Positions 43,356-52,400 of a stretch of DNA of 64,000 nucleotides are shown one piece after another. Made by a program: the position numbers and the translations under genes. Where the stretch lies: assembly GCF_003992315.1 (NCBI RefSeq), contig NZ_RQVE01000001.1, positions 124,001-188,000 on the forward strand. The letters run 5' to 3'. The DNA comes from Veillonella sp. 3891. Lineage in GTDB: Bacteria > Bacillota > Negativicutes > Veillonellales > Veillonellaceae. A model generated the notes under the pieces. The model saw only the letters and a program-made list of their open reading frames with translations. It did no database searches and was not told where the DNA came from. Every line of letters starts with the position of its first letter. The stretch's first letter is position 1.

Positions 43356-44141
43356 ATGACATATAATAATATTATATTTACCATTGAAAGTAATGTGGCA
43401 ACCATCACATTTAATCGTCCAGAAGTGCAGAATGGCTTTAATGTGCCGATGTGTGAAGAAATTCTTGATGCGATTCGCATAGTAAAAGAAACGGACGAGG
43501 CTCGTGTGTTGGTGTTCAAAGCAGAAGGCAAAGTCTTTTCTGTAGGTGGAGACTTAACAGAAATGAAACGCGCTGTAGAGGAAGATGATACAGAATCTTT
43601 ATTTGAAATTACTCATTTGGTGATGCAAATTTCTTTAGCTATGAAACAGCTACCAAAACCTGTCGTGATGTGCACCGATGGTGCCGTAGCAGGGGCGGCT
43701 TTCAACATGGTGTTGGCAGCGGATATGTGCGTGGCATCTACGAATAGTCGTTTTATTCAAGCCTTTGTGAATATAGGCTTAGCTCCAGATGCTGGTGGTA
43801 TGTACTTGTTAAGCCGCGCGGTAGGTATTAATCGTGCTATGCAACTGGCTATGACAGGGGAAGCGGTAACCGCTGAAAAAGGTAAGGAATATGGCTTCGT
43901 CTATAAGGTGTGCGAACCAGAGATTCTAGAGCGTACTACAAATCGCTTGGTGCAACGCTTGGCAAAAGGTCCTGTTCACTCCTTCCGTGCTATGAAGCAA
44001 ATGATGTGGGCTAGCTTCTTCACTAATTTTGAAGAATATGCAGAATTAGAAGTGAAGATTCAAAACTCCTTAGGGGCCACAGAAGACTTCCGCGAAGGTG
44101 TGCGTGCCTTTGCAGAAGGAAGACGACCAAAATTTAAATAA
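43356..44141 (+). CDS. Enoyl-CoA hydratase/isomerase family protein
   Basis: 261 residues, crotonase fold. SNVATITFNRPEVQNGF, the oxyanion-hole SVGGDLTEMK and DGAVAGAAFNMVLAADMCV are present. The usual catalytic Glu of hydratases at the end of the last motif is replaced within APDAGGMYLL, so an isomerase or other crotonase reaction is possible. ATG follows AGGTGACGT. Confidence 0.8.
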   Translation: MTYNNIIFTIESNVATITFNRPEVQNGFNVPMCEEILDAIRIVKETDEARVLVFKAEGKVFSVGGDLTEMKRAVEEDDTESLFEITHLVMQISLAMKQLPKPVVMCTDGAVAGAAFNMVLAADMCVASTNSRFIQAFVNIGLAPDAGGMYLLSRAVGINRAMQLAMTGEAVTAEKGKEYGFVYKVCEPEILERTTNRLVQRLAKGPVHSFRAMKQMMWASFFTNFEEYAELEVKIQNSLGATEDFREGVRAFAEGRRPKFK

Positions 44142-44144
44142 GAA

Positions 44145-44191
44145 AAAATGTTGAGGATACCAGTAGAGGGTGTTCTCAACATTTTATTTTT
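44145..44191 (+). terminator. Terminator after enoyl-CoA hydratase gene
   Basis: AAAATGTTGAG (44145-44155) and CTCAACATTTT (44175-44185) pair, then ATTTTT. Confidence 0.85.
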
Positions 44192-44309
44192 ATGAGGATT
44201 GCATTCTTCTTGCGGTAGGGATAAGATACCAGAAGATAGGGTAGTATCTGTAGTCAGAGGGTAATATTTAAAGGGTAAGGGCGAAAAGATATTAACCGGT
44301 GCTGGGGAT

Positions 44310-44339
44310 AAAAAAAGGACTCTTCTAGAGAAGAGTCCT
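44310..44339 (-). terminator. Terminator of guaC
   Basis: AGGACTCTT and AAGAGTCCT pair around CTAGAG; on the minus strand seven T follow the stem. Confidence 0.85.
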
Positions 44340-44352
44340 CGCATATATGTGA

Positions 44353-45339
44353 TTAACGGTCGCCGTTAAAAATGGAGTTTTTAACGATAACGTAGTCAAC
44401 TTTTTTGATAGCTTGTAGTGTAGTACCACCAGCGTAGGAGATAGAAGATTGTAAATCTTGTTCCATTTCAGTCAATGTATCGAAGATACTGCCTTTAGAT
44501 TGGATCGTAATTTTTTTACCTTCTACGTTTTTGCGTTCCCCTTTTTGGTGCTCGGAAGCGCTACCGAAGTATTCTTTATATGTAACGCCATCGATAGTTA
44601 CTTCTTTACCTGGGGATTCGATATGACCAGCGAATAAAGAGCCAATCATAACAAAGGAAGCGCCGAAACGGATGGATTTGGCAATGTCACCGTGGTCGCG
44701 GATACCGCCGTCAGCGATGATAGGTTTTGTAGCTGCTTTGGCACACCAACGAACAGCAGATAATTGCCAGCCGCCAGTACCAAAACCAGTTTTTAATTTT
44801 GTAATACACACTTTACCAGGTCCGATACCTACTTTGGTAGCATCAGCTCCAGCATTTTCTAGTTCACGAACTGCCTCTGGTGTACCTACGTTACCAGCGA
44901 TAACGAAACTTTCAGGAAGTTCACGTTTAATGTGTTGAATCATATCGATAACGCTGTTGGAATGACCGTGAGCAATATCGATAGTAATATATTCTGGGCA
45001 TAGATTTGCTTCTTTTAATTCGTTTACGAATGCAAATTCCTCTGGTTTAACACCGATGGAAATAGATGCAAATAAACCTGCCTCATGCATGTCTTTTACA
45101 AAATCCAAACGTTTTTCAGGTTGGAAGCGGTGCATGATATAGAAGTAGTTTTTAGCAGCTAATTCTTTGGCTAACTTTTCATCGATGATAGTTTGCATGT
45201 TAGCTGGCACAATTGGTAAACGGAATGTACGATTTCCCAGTTTCACAGTTGTGTCACATTCGCTACGGCTAGATACGATACACTTGTTCGGTATCAATTG
45301 CACGTCTTCATAATCGAAAATGTTTGTAGTATTGATCAT
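44353..45339 (-). CDS. guaC: GMP reductase
   Basis: 328 residues, the size of the GuaC2 form. TIM barrel with [15 protein letters not shown], the catalytic loop [20 protein letters not shown] (Cys), and [15 protein letters not shown]. It converts GMP to IMP with NADPH, salvaging guanine nucleotides. AGGGGGC precedes ATG. An inverted repeat overlaps its predicted start of transcription. Confidence 0.95.
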   Translation of the reverse strand: MINTTNIFDYEDVQLIPNKCIVSSRSECDTTVKLGNRTFRLPIVPANMQTIIDEKLAKELAAKNYFYIMHRFQPEKRLDFVKDMHEAGLFASISIGVKPEEFAFVNELKEANLCPEYITIDIAHGHSNSVIDMIQHIKRELPESFVIAGNVGTPEAVRELENAGADATKVGIGPGKVCITKLKTGFGTGGWQLSAVRWCAKAATKPIIADGGIRDHGDIAKSIRFGASFVMIGSLFAGHIESPGKEVTIDGVTYKEYFGSASEHQKGERKNVEGKKITIQSKGSIFDTLTEMEQDLQSSISYAGGTTLQAIKKVDYVIVKNSIFNGDR

Positions 45340-45365
45340 TATTTGTTGCCCCCTAAATAGACAGA

Positions 45366-45398
45366 ATAAGGATTACGACATAATCCTTATCTATTATA
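45366..45398 (-). promoter_or_regulatory. guaC promoter with overlapping inverted repeat
   Basis: Minus-strand TATAAT is the complement of 45393-45398. Directly downstream, ATAAGGATTA and TAATCCTTAT (45366-45390) form a perfect 10-bp inverted repeat with a 5-bp gap. Its place at the transcription start suits either a repressor operator or a 5' hairpin. Confidence 0.55.
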
Positions 45399-45596
45399 CA
45401 TAAGACCTCCTATCTTGGCAACAAGGGGGCGGATATACTTAGTCATCTTTGATATGCTAATTTGTACTAGGGGAATGCCGTGTTTTGTGAAAAAATATAT
45501 AGATAAAAATAGATTAAAAGTGATACAATGTAAGAAATAAATAAAAGTAATTTGATAATGTATTTCAATGTATCATAGTGTGAAAAGGAGATAGAT

Positions 45597-46151
45597 ATGA
45601 GTTATACAAGTTCAAGCAAAACAAAAATGTTAGTAGAAGGCGGTCTAGTCATTGCTATGGCTCAAATTTTAAGTATGTATGTCATCTATCAAATGCCACA
45701 AGGTGGCGCTGTGAAAGCAGCTAACTTGGTGCCATTGTTAATTTATGCCTATCGTTGGGGTGGCCGTGCGGGCATCCTAACTGGTATTGCCTATGGAATT
45801 GTTCATTTCCTATTGGGATTTAAATTCTCTATTCATTATATGAGTGTTGTATTAGACTATATCTTAGCCTATGGTGCCATCGGTATTGCCGGTTTCTTCG
45901 GCGGTTCTGGTACTGGGAAAGCCTTCTTTGGGGCTGTCTATGCAATCTTAACTCGCTTTGCTATGTCTGCTATTAGTGGTGTGGTGGTGTTTGGATCCTA
46001 TGCGCCAGAGGGAACAAGCCCTTGGATTTACTCCCTAACGTATAATGCAACATATATGTTGCCAGACATGGTCATTAATTTAGTGGTATTGGCGTTGTTA
46101 TATGTGCCAGTGATGCGTGGATTAGGTCGTGTGGCACCCACTCATAAATAA
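45597..46151 (+). CDS. thiT: Thiamine transporter ThiT (ECF S component)
   Basis: 184 residues, six membrane helices. LVEGGLVIAMAQILSMYVI, LLIYAYRWGGRAGILTG and YSLTYNATYMLPDMVIN match ThiT, with aromatic residues of the thiamine pocket. It binds thiamine and needs the shared EcfAA'T module, which is not in the window. Unlike thiSFGH it has no TPP riboswitch in its leader; a TACAAT lies at 45522-45527. Confidence 0.9.
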   Translation: MSYTSSSKTKMLVEGGLVIAMAQILSMYVIYQMPQGGAVKAANLVPLLIYAYRWGGRAGILTGIAYGIVHFLLGFKFSIHYMSVVLDYILAYGAIGIAGFFGGSGTGKAFFGAVYAILTRFAMSAISGVVVFGSYAPEGTSPWIYSLTYNATYMLPDMVINLVVLALLYVPVMRGLGRVAPTHK

Positions 46152-46177
46152 GAAAACATCTAGGACAGGAGATATGT

Positions 46178-47323
46178 ATGATTTCTGAATTAGGAATTAT
46201 TATATTAGCGGGTGGACTTAGCACTCGCATGGGAACAGATAAGACGAGATTGCCTTGGGGTAGCACAACTTTATTAGGGGAAATGCTCCGCAAGGCGGTC
46301 CTTACAGAATGTGGAGAAATTTTAGTCTCCATCAATCGAGAATTAGAAGAGTCAGAGGCACATATTATTGAAGAAGCTCGTTCCTTTGGTCGAGATATTC
46401 AATTAGTGCCAGATACGATTGCTATGAAAGGCCCTTTAAGTGGATTGCAGTCGGCTCTTTCAGTAGGAACTAGAGAAGCCTATATTGTGGTATCTGCAGA
46501 TATGCCGTGGTTTTCCTTTCACTGGTTGCCATCTTGGGAAGTGCACATCGATACATTTTTCCAAGGAGAATTATTAGCCATGGTTCCTTATGTAGGTTTG
46601 CAAGAGTACGAGCCGTTAGCAGCCATTTATAAACGGTCCGTACTAGACACGATTCAAGAAGCCTTGGACAGTGAAGATGTATCTATGCATGGAATTTTGG
46701 ACAAGATTCCCTATATGGAAATGGATATGAGTGAAGAAGCAGAGTTATATAGTAATGTAAATACTCGATTATCTTATAAATTAGCAAAAGCTAAATCTGC
46801 CAATCGTGAACGGTCTGTGCCGATTGTGACCATTAGTGCAAGCCAATCTAAATCGGGGAAAACTACAGTGGCTACAGCTTTGATTAAGGCGCTTTCAGAG
46901 CGAGGTATTGTGGTGGGCATGGTGAAAAGTGATGGTCATGGATTTTCCATGGATAAGGAAGGCACTGATACGTGGAAAGCCAGTCAATCAGGGGCGAAGG
47001 CAGTGGCCATAGCGGGACCCAATGGATATGCAATGATGGTCCATGGTGAAAGTATGCAACGTCAACAACAATTGATTCGGTTGGCCAATGAAATGCCTGT
47101 GGATTTGGTGCTCTTAGAAAGCCGCAGCCATGGAGTGGCGCCGATCATTGAAGTAGTCCGTGCAAACCATAATGAAACGAGACTGCCGCAGTTAGAAGAG
47201 ATTGTAGCAGTAGTGACAGATATAGAAGACACATTAGAAGGAAATACGATTTGCGAACAGTTCAATTTCAGTGAGGAAGATATGGAACGTTTAGCAGATT
47301 GGATATTGAAGGAGTTGTTATAA
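46178..47323 (+). CDS. MobA-MobB fusion, molybdopterin guanylyltransferase and GTP-binding adaptor
   Basis: 381 residues. Residues 1-190 are MobA with LAGGLSTRMGTDK and VSADMPWF (usually CDxP). Residues ~212-381 are MobB with the P-loop ASQSKSGKTTVA and MVKSDGHGF in place of the common KHxHH. It attaches GMP to molybdopterin. The usual N-terminal Gly of the MobB P-loop (GxSxSGKTT) is replaced by Ala. It overlaps moeA by one base, so a molybdenum cofactor operon is clear. Confidence 0.88.
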   Translation: MISELGIIILAGGLSTRMGTDKTRLPWGSTTLLGEMLRKAVLTECGEILVSINRELEESEAHIIEEARSFGRDIQLVPDTIAMKGPLSGLQSALSVGTREAYIVVSADMPWFSFHWLPSWEVHIDTFFQGELLAMVPYVGLQEYEPLAAIYKRSVLDTIQEALDSEDVSMHGILDKIPYMEMDMSEEAELYSNVNTRLSYKLAKAKSANRERSVPIVTISASQSKSGKTTVATALIKALSERGIVVGMVKSDGHGFSMDKEGTDTWKASQSGAKAVAIAGPNGYAMMVHGESMQRQQQLIRLANEMPVDLVLLESRSHGVAPIIEVVRANHNETRLPQLEEIVAVVTDIEDTLEGNTICEQFNFSEEDMERLADWILKELL

Positions 47324-48561
47324 TGCAAGTAGTAACAGTAGAAGAAGGCTTGCAACGATTAGAAGCTCCTTTTACAGATAGTGCGTATACCCTCGACATA
47401 GAGTCTGTTCCTATTGGACAAGCCTATGGCAGAGTATTAGGGGCAACGGCGCTAGCTAAGATGGATTATCCCCCTTTTAGGCGATCGGCCATGGATGGAA
47501 TTGCTATTCGTTATACTGCAGACACAAGATCATATCGTATGTTAGAGACGATTGGTGCAGGGGAAGTGTTTCAAGGTCAATTAGAGCCCGGTGAAGGAAT
47601 CCACATTATGACGGGTGCCATGGTACCAGATACGGCAGATACAGTGGTAGTAAAAGAAGCGCTAACTTGGAGTAATGAAACAGAAGTGACAGTACCTAGT
47701 CGAATCGAAGTGGGTCAACATATTATCCTCGCAGGGGAAGATATACAAGTTGGTCAGGAATTATTGCCTGCTGGTACTGTGTTGGAAGCAGAACAAGTAG
47801 GGACCTTAGCAGGGCAGGGATATAGTGAAGTCTCTGTGTACCGAAAACCAAGAGTGATTGTGCTCACCACAGGTCGTGAAGTACAAGATCCAACTGAGAC
47901 ACTGCGAGTAGGGCATATTTATAATTCCAATCGGTATTTACTAGAAGGTACCTTATATGCATTAGGCGTTGATGTGATGGGAGTAGCCCATTTGTCAGAT
48001 GCGCCAGGTACGGTAAAGGGTAATATTGCCACTGTACAACATATGCTAGACACACTGGGACCGGTAGATATGATTGTTAGCACTGGCGGTGTATCTGTAG
48101 GTGACTATGATACGATGCCGGAATTGTATGAACGTTTAGGCGCTAATACATTGTATCGACGTTTACAGATGCGTCCAGGAGCAGCTTCTTTTGGAGGTAT
48201 TATTACAGCTAGAGGACATCATACATGGTGTATGGGCTTATCTGGAAATCCTACAGCAGCAATGAATCAGTTTTATTTATTGGTGTTGCCTGTGTTGGAA
48301 CGCTTATCTGGACGGACGGTGATGCGTCGTTGGATAGATTGCCACCTAGGTGAAGTTGTAGATAGAAAGCATCCATTAGATCGCTATTATCAAGGGCATA
48401 TTCAGTATGAAGAAGGATCTTGCTGGGCGTATCCTAATTTAGGAATGACCTCAGGTGGTTTACAAGCTTTATCAGTGGCAAATGGATTGATCAAGATTCC
48501 TAGTAATAGCGAACGATTAGAGCGGGGTTCTATAGTGAAAGTATTCCCTTTTAGTCGATAA
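47323..48561 (+). CDS. moeA: Molybdopterin molybdenumtransferase MoeA
   Basis: 412 residues from ATG 47323 (AAGGAG upstream; TAATG overlap with mobAB). FRRSAMDGIAIR, GAMVPDTADTVV, STGGVSVGDYD and GLSGNPTAAMNQFYLLV are the MoeA signatures. It inserts molybdate into adenylylated molybdopterin. The longer frame upstream lies in mobAB. Confidence 0.93.
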   Translation: MQVVTVEEGLQRLEAPFTDSAYTLDIESVPIGQAYGRVLGATALAKMDYPPFRRSAMDGIAIRYTADTRSYRMLETIGAGEVFQGQLEPGEGIHIMTGAMVPDTADTVVVKEALTWSNETEVTVPSRIEVGQHIILAGEDIQVGQELLPAGTVLEAEQVGTLAGQGYSEVSVYRKPRVIVLTTGREVQDPTETLRVGHIYNSNRYLLEGTLYALGVDVMGVAHLSDAPGTVKGNIATVQHMLDTLGPVDMIVSTGGVSVGDYDTMPELYERLGANTLYRRLQMRPGAASFGGIITARGHHTWCMGLSGNPTAAMNQFYLLVLPVLERLSGRTVMRRWIDCHLGEVVDRKHPLDRYYQGHIQYEEGSCWAYPNLGMTSGGLQALSVANGLIKIPSNSERLERGSIVKVFPFSR

Positions 48562-48615
48562 ACAGAATAAAGAAACAAAAATATGAATAAAAACTCTGTT
48601 TTATAAGAAGTAATC

Positions 48616-48656
48616 TTGTGAAAATAGAAATAATTTGATATAATAATTCTATAGAA
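48616..48656 (+). promoter_or_regulatory. Promoter and palindromic operator of symporter gene 1
   Basis: TTGTGA (48616-48621), 17 bp, TATAAT (48639-48644), then the perfect palindrome AATTCTATAGAATT (48645-48658) over the start point. The same layout recurs at 50700-50741. Confidence 0.75.
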
Positions 48657-48675
48657 TTTTATAAGTAAGGTCTGC

Positions 48676-48713
48676 AAAGAGACACATCGTACACGTACCC
48701 TGTGCCTCTTTTT
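48676..48713 (+). ncRNA. Leader hairpin / attenuator of symporter gene 1
   Basis: AGAGACAC pairs with GTGCCTCT (one mismatch); inside, GTAC pairs with GTAC around AC; TTTTT follows. It lies in the leader 40 bp before the ribosome site, so it can act as a conditional terminator. Counterpart at 50760-50797. Confidence 0.65.
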
Positions 48714-48755
48714 GTATGGTCTTTTAAAGGGTAGTATTAAGAAAAAGGAGATTCT

Positions 48756-50069
48756 ATGGCAGTACTAAAAAGACTTGGCTTATCTGGTTGGATTGTCATT
48801 GGCCTATTAGCGGGCGTACTAGTAGGTTCAGTAGCACCAGATTTTGCAAAACAATTGAAACCATTAGGTGATGTATTTATTCGTATGATTAAAATGATCG
48901 TAGTACCGTTGATTTTTAGTTCCCTTGTAATGGGTATCGCTGGTACCGGTGACTTTAAGAAATTAGGTCGCTTAGGGGGCAAAGCCATTTTATGGTTTGA
49001 AATTGCCACTACGATTGCATTATTTGTAGGTTTATTTGTAGTTAACGTATTTGAACCAGGCGTAGGAGTGAACTTAACAGCTACTGGTAATGCGGTAGAT
49101 ATTGCCAATAAAGCGGCTGCAAAAGGCGAGATGGATCATATCCAAATGTTGGTAAACATCATTCCAACGAATATCGTAGATGCCATGGCTCGTGGTGATA
49201 TGTTGCAAATTATCTTCTTTAGCTGTATGTTTGCCATTGCTGCAGCAAGTATTGGTAAAGAAGGAAAACAAATTGTTGAACTTTCCAAAGATTTAGCACA
49301 CATCATGTTCAAAGTGACACACTATGTAATGTATGTGTCTCCTATCGGTATCTTCGGTGCCATTGCGTACACAGTAGGTAACTTCGGATTAGGTATGCTA
49401 GTACCATTGTTGAAACTTGTGTTTACATTATATGGTGGTTTGGCATTCTTCTTAATTATTGTAATTGCAATCGGTTCTTTCTTTACGAAAGTTAATTTAT
49501 TCAAACTTGGTAAAGTGTTGAAAGAGCCAATCGTGTTAGCATTCTCTACAGCGGCTTCTGAAGCTGCGTTGCCAATTGCGATGGAAAAATTAAAAAAAGT
49601 AGGCATTCCAAACCAAGTGGTAAGTTTTGTGTTACCGTTGGGATACACATTTAACTTGGATGGATCCACATTGTATTCTTCTCTAGCAGTGGTGTTTATC
49701 TCCCAAGTGTACGGGATACCATTCCCTATTGAACAACAATTGTTGATGGTATTAACATTGATGTTGTCTACCAAAGGGATTGCCGCAGTACCGGGGGCAT
49801 CCTTGATCGTTATTGCCGGAACAGCAGCAGCCTTTGGCTTGCCAGTAGAAGGCTTAGCCTTAATTCTTGGTGTAGACCGTATCCTAGATATGGCTCGTAC
49901 GGTATGTAACTTATCTGGTAACTGTCTAGCAGCAGCCATTGTAGGTCGTTGGGAAAACGAAGTATCTGCGGAACGCTTAACAGAGTTAATGGAACATCCG
50001 TTGACTGACGAAGAAGTCGAGGCATTAGAACAAGCTAGTTTTGAACATGTTGGTAAACAACAGGCATAA
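48756..50069 (+). CDS. Dicarboxylate/amino acid:cation symporter 1 (DAACS family)
   Basis: 437 residues, eight membrane helices and two re-entrant loops. PLGDVFIRMIKMIVVPLIFSSL, the serine-rich FSTAASEAALPIAM, LPLGYTFNLDGSTLYSS and NLSGNCLAAAIVGRWE are the GltP/DctA signatures. NMDGT, the usual motif, is NLDGS here. It imports glutamate, aspartate or C4-dicarboxylates with Na+ or H+. The gene at 50844 is a close paralogue (about three quarters identical by eye). Confidence 0.9.
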   Translation: MAVLKRLGLSGWIVIGLLAGVLVGSVAPDFAKQLKPLGDVFIRMIKMIVVPLIFSSLVMGIAGTGDFKKLGRLGGKAILWFEIATTIALFVGLFVVNVFEPGVGVNLTATGNAVDIANKAAAKGEMDHIQMLVNIIPTNIVDAMARGDMLQIIFFSCMFAIAAASIGKEGKQIVELSKDLAHIMFKVTHYVMYVSPIGIFGAIAYTVGNFGLGMLVPLLKLVFTLYGGLAFFLIIVIAIGSFFTKVNLFKLGKVLKEPIVLAFSTAASEAALPIAMEKLKKVGIPNQVVSFVLPLGYTFNLDGSTLYSSLAVVFISQVYGIPFPIEQQLLMVLTLMLSTKGIAAVPGASLIVIAGTAAAFGLPVEGLALILGVDRILDMARTVCNLSGNCLAAAIVGRWENEVSAERLTELMEHPLTDEEVEALEQASFEHVGKQQA

Positions 50070-50101
50070 TTAGTTTTACTGATAGCATTGAAATAGTACA
50101 T

Positions 50102-50224
50102 AAGGGGCTGTAACAAAATAGAGCCAAATAAAACAGAGGAAAGTTGATCAAAAAGTATCAACTTTCCTCTATTTTTTATATTTTATAGGTAAATGTAAAT
50201 ATGTACATTTTGTTACAGGCCCTT
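50102..50224. repeat. 123-bp MITE-like or nested-terminator element
   Basis: Ends are AAGGGGCTGTAACAAAAT (50102-50119) and ATTTTGTTACAGGCCCTT (50207-50224), 18-bp inverted repeats with one mismatch. Inside is a strong hairpin AGAGGAAAGTTGAT with ATCAACTTTCCTCT, followed by ATTTTTT. No obvious target duplication. It may simply terminate the symporter transcript, or be a small mobile element. Confidence 0.55.
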
Positions 50225-50699
50225 TTGATATATTGTGATAGTAGACTATATAGTTGCGTATAAGGAAATAGGGCGGTAGAAAGGTTCTGGGAACGGTGGA
50301 ATAAAAAAAGTAAGCCAGACAAGAAAAAATACCATGACCATCTTTGAGATGTTCATGGTATTTGTTGATAGAGTTCTTTAGGTCATCTGTAGGGAAGAGT
50401 AGAGGAGAAGACCTAAAGATGTGAATGAAGGATGTCTATCTATACACGACATACCATAGAGGTAGCATGGTAGAGGTAGTTGGTTATGTCGTATACATAT
50501 ATTATGAGGCCCTATAAAAGGAGTTGAGGAGTTTATAATATACGTACATCACTTCACAAGAAAGAGAGTATCATAGTGTTGCTACTCTTTATGTGTAGTA
50601 TAAACTAGAAACGTCAAAAGAATGTCAAAATATAAAACTTTTTATTAAAAATTTCTTGAAAAAAGATTTGTATATTTTTTGTGTACACTAATTGTACTA
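50225..50699. other. Structured intergenic region between the two symporter genes
   Basis: No gene seen. Three hairpins stand in a row: AAATACCATGA with TCATGGTATTT (50328-50364), TTTAGGTC with GACCTAAAG (50379-50418), and CGACATA with TATGTCG (50447-50491). They lie on one side of a T-rich, gene-poor stretch and could be part of an untranslated RNA. Confidence 0.4.
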
Positions 50700-50741
50700 T
50701 TGTATCTCTGTAAAGGATTTGTTATAATACTTTCTATAGAA
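50700..50741 (+). promoter_or_regulatory. Promoter and palindromic operator of symporter gene 2
   Basis: TTGTAT (50700-50705), 17 bp, TATAAT (50723-50728), then TTCTATAGAA (50732-50741) followed by TTTTA as in gene 1. Confidence 0.75.
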
Positions 50742-50759
50742 TTTTAGGATAGGTTTTGA

Positions 50760-50797
50760 AAGAGACATTCTGTACTTGTACACCATCGCCTCTTTTT
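50760..50797 (+). ncRNA. Leader hairpin / attenuator of symporter gene 2
   Basis: AGAG (50761-50764) pairs with CTCT, the inner GTAC/GTAC pair is kept around TT, and TTTTT follows. The stem between is weaker and altered against gene 1. Position relative to promoter and ATG is the same. Confidence 0.6.
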
Positions 50798-50843
50798 ATA
50801 TAACCTGAGCAAGTATTGGTATGTAAAAAGGAGATTCTATACT

Positions 50844-52151
50844 ATGTTAAAGAAAATTGGACTGTCCGGGTGGATAGGCATCGGCCTCTTGGCTGGTGTG
50901 TTGGTAGGTGCAGTGGCACCAGATTTTGCGAAACAATTAAAACCTTTAGGTGATGTATTTATTCGCATGATTAAAATGATCGTAGTACCTTTAATTTTTA
51001 GCTCCCTAGTCATGGGTATCGCTGGCACAGGGGATTTTAAAAAATTAGGCCGCCTTGGGGGAAAAGCGATCCTATGGTTTGAATTAGCTACTACGTTGGC
51101 ACTATTTATTGCGCTGTTTGCCGTGAATGTAGTAGAACCAGGAGTGGGTGTGAATTTGACGGCGAGTGGTGGCGCTACAGATATCGTTAACAAAGCAGCC
51201 TCCAAAGGTCAAATGGACCATGTGCAAATGTTAGTGAATATTATTCCAACAAATATTATTGACGCCATGGCTCGTGGAGATATGTTACAAATTATCTTCT
51301 TTAGCTGTATGTTTGCTATTGCAGCAGCAAGTTTGGGTAAAGAGGGAAAACAAATTGTAGACTTATCAAAAAGTATAGCCCACATCATGTTTAGGGTAAC
51401 TCATTATGTCATGTATATTTCCCCTATCGGTATTTTTGGTGCCATTGCGTATACAGTAGGTGCCTTTGGGATTGAAATGCTGATTCCATTATTAAAATTA
51501 GTATTTACTTTATATGCAGGGCTAATTGTGTTCCTTACTATCGTACTGGGCATTGCATCGGCTTTAACAAAAGTGAACTTATTTAAATTATTCTTCGCAC
51601 TGAAAGAGCCTACTATCCTAGCGTTTACAACCGCTGCATCGGAAGCCGCTTTACCAATTGCTATGGAAAAATTGAAAAAGATGGGGATTCCCAATCACAT
51701 TGTAAGTTTTGTGCTTCCTTTAGGATATACATTTAACTTAGATGGCTCCACATTGTATTCTGCATTAGCAGTTGTATTTATTGCACAAGTGTATGGGGTA
51801 CCATTCCCTATTGATCAACAAATTTTAATGATGATTACCTTGATGTTATCCACTAAAGGGATTGCAGGTGTACCAGGAGGTTCCTTGATTGTAGTAGCCG
51901 CTACTAGCGCAGCTTTTGGACTTCCGGTGGAAGGCTTAGCTTTAATTTTAGGCATTGACCGTGTGTTAGATATGGGCCGTACCGTATGTAACTTATTAGG
52001 TAACTGCATTGCAGCGGCTATCGTAGGCCGTTGGGAACATGAAGTGTCTGCTGAAACATTGACCCGACATATCGAACATCCATTAACAGATGAAGAAGTA
52101 GCTGCATTAGAGCAAAAACACTTAGAAGCTATGGCGAACACGCATGCATAA
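50844..52151 (+). CDS. Dicarboxylate/amino acid:cation symporter 2 (DAACS family)
   Basis: 435 residues, same motifs as gene 1: IKMIVVPLIFSSLVMGIAG, FTTAASEAALPIAM, FNLDGSTLYSA and NLLGNCIAAAIVGRWE. Differences concentrate in helix 6 and the C-terminal tail. Tandem duplication with its leader is evident. ATG 50844, with AAAGGAG 13 bp before it. Confidence 0.9.
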   Translation: MLKKIGLSGWIGIGLLAGVLVGAVAPDFAKQLKPLGDVFIRMIKMIVVPLIFSSLVMGIAGTGDFKKLGRLGGKAILWFELATTLALFIALFAVNVVEPGVGVNLTASGGATDIVNKAASKGQMDHVQMLVNIIPTNIIDAMARGDMLQIIFFSCMFAIAAASLGKEGKQIVDLSKSIAHIMFRVTHYVMYISPIGIFGAIAYTVGAFGIEMLIPLLKLVFTLYAGLIVFLTIVLGIASALTKVNLFKLFFALKEPTILAFTTAASEAALPIAMEKLKKMGIPNHIVSFVLPLGYTFNLDGSTLYSALAVVFIAQVYGVPFPIDQQILMMITLMLSTKGIAGVPGGSLIVVAATSAAFGLPVEGLALILGIDRVLDMGRTVCNLLGNCIAAAIVGRWEHEVSAETLTRHIEHPLTDEEVAALEQKHLEAMANTHA

Positions 52152-52170
52152 TAGAATATAAAATATCTAG

Positions 52171-52209
52171 ACACCATATGTATCTTTCACAGGTATATAT
52201 GGTGTTTTT
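52171..52209 (+). terminator. Terminator after symporter gene 2
   Basis: ACACCATAT and ATATGGTGT pair, then TTTTT. Confidence 0.8.
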
Positions 52210-52400
52210 ATAACTTGTTATAGATATGTTTTTTGCATTTATTAATAGACGAAATATGTAAATTCGTTGTATGATGTTCATAATAAACTATTTCTTTACT
52301 ATAGTACTAGTGAAAAGTATGGCAGTTTGTAAAGATAAAGAATTGTAGTAAGGTTGTAACAGTCATGCAAGTGTATGACGATACATAAGGAGGGAGACAT

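Noticed and set aside
42881-43362. Two long minus-strand frames opposite the PepSY-like gene
   Set aside because: Antisense shadows in two different frames; the + strand ORF has a signal peptide and a ribosome site.
49322-50161. 279-codon open frame on the minus strand opposite symporter gene 1 (and a similar one opposite gene 2)
   Set aside because: Shadow of a strongly biased coding strand. The same shadow recurs in the paralogue, it has no ribosome site, and its composition (Thr, Asn, Ser, Pro runs) is not protein-like.
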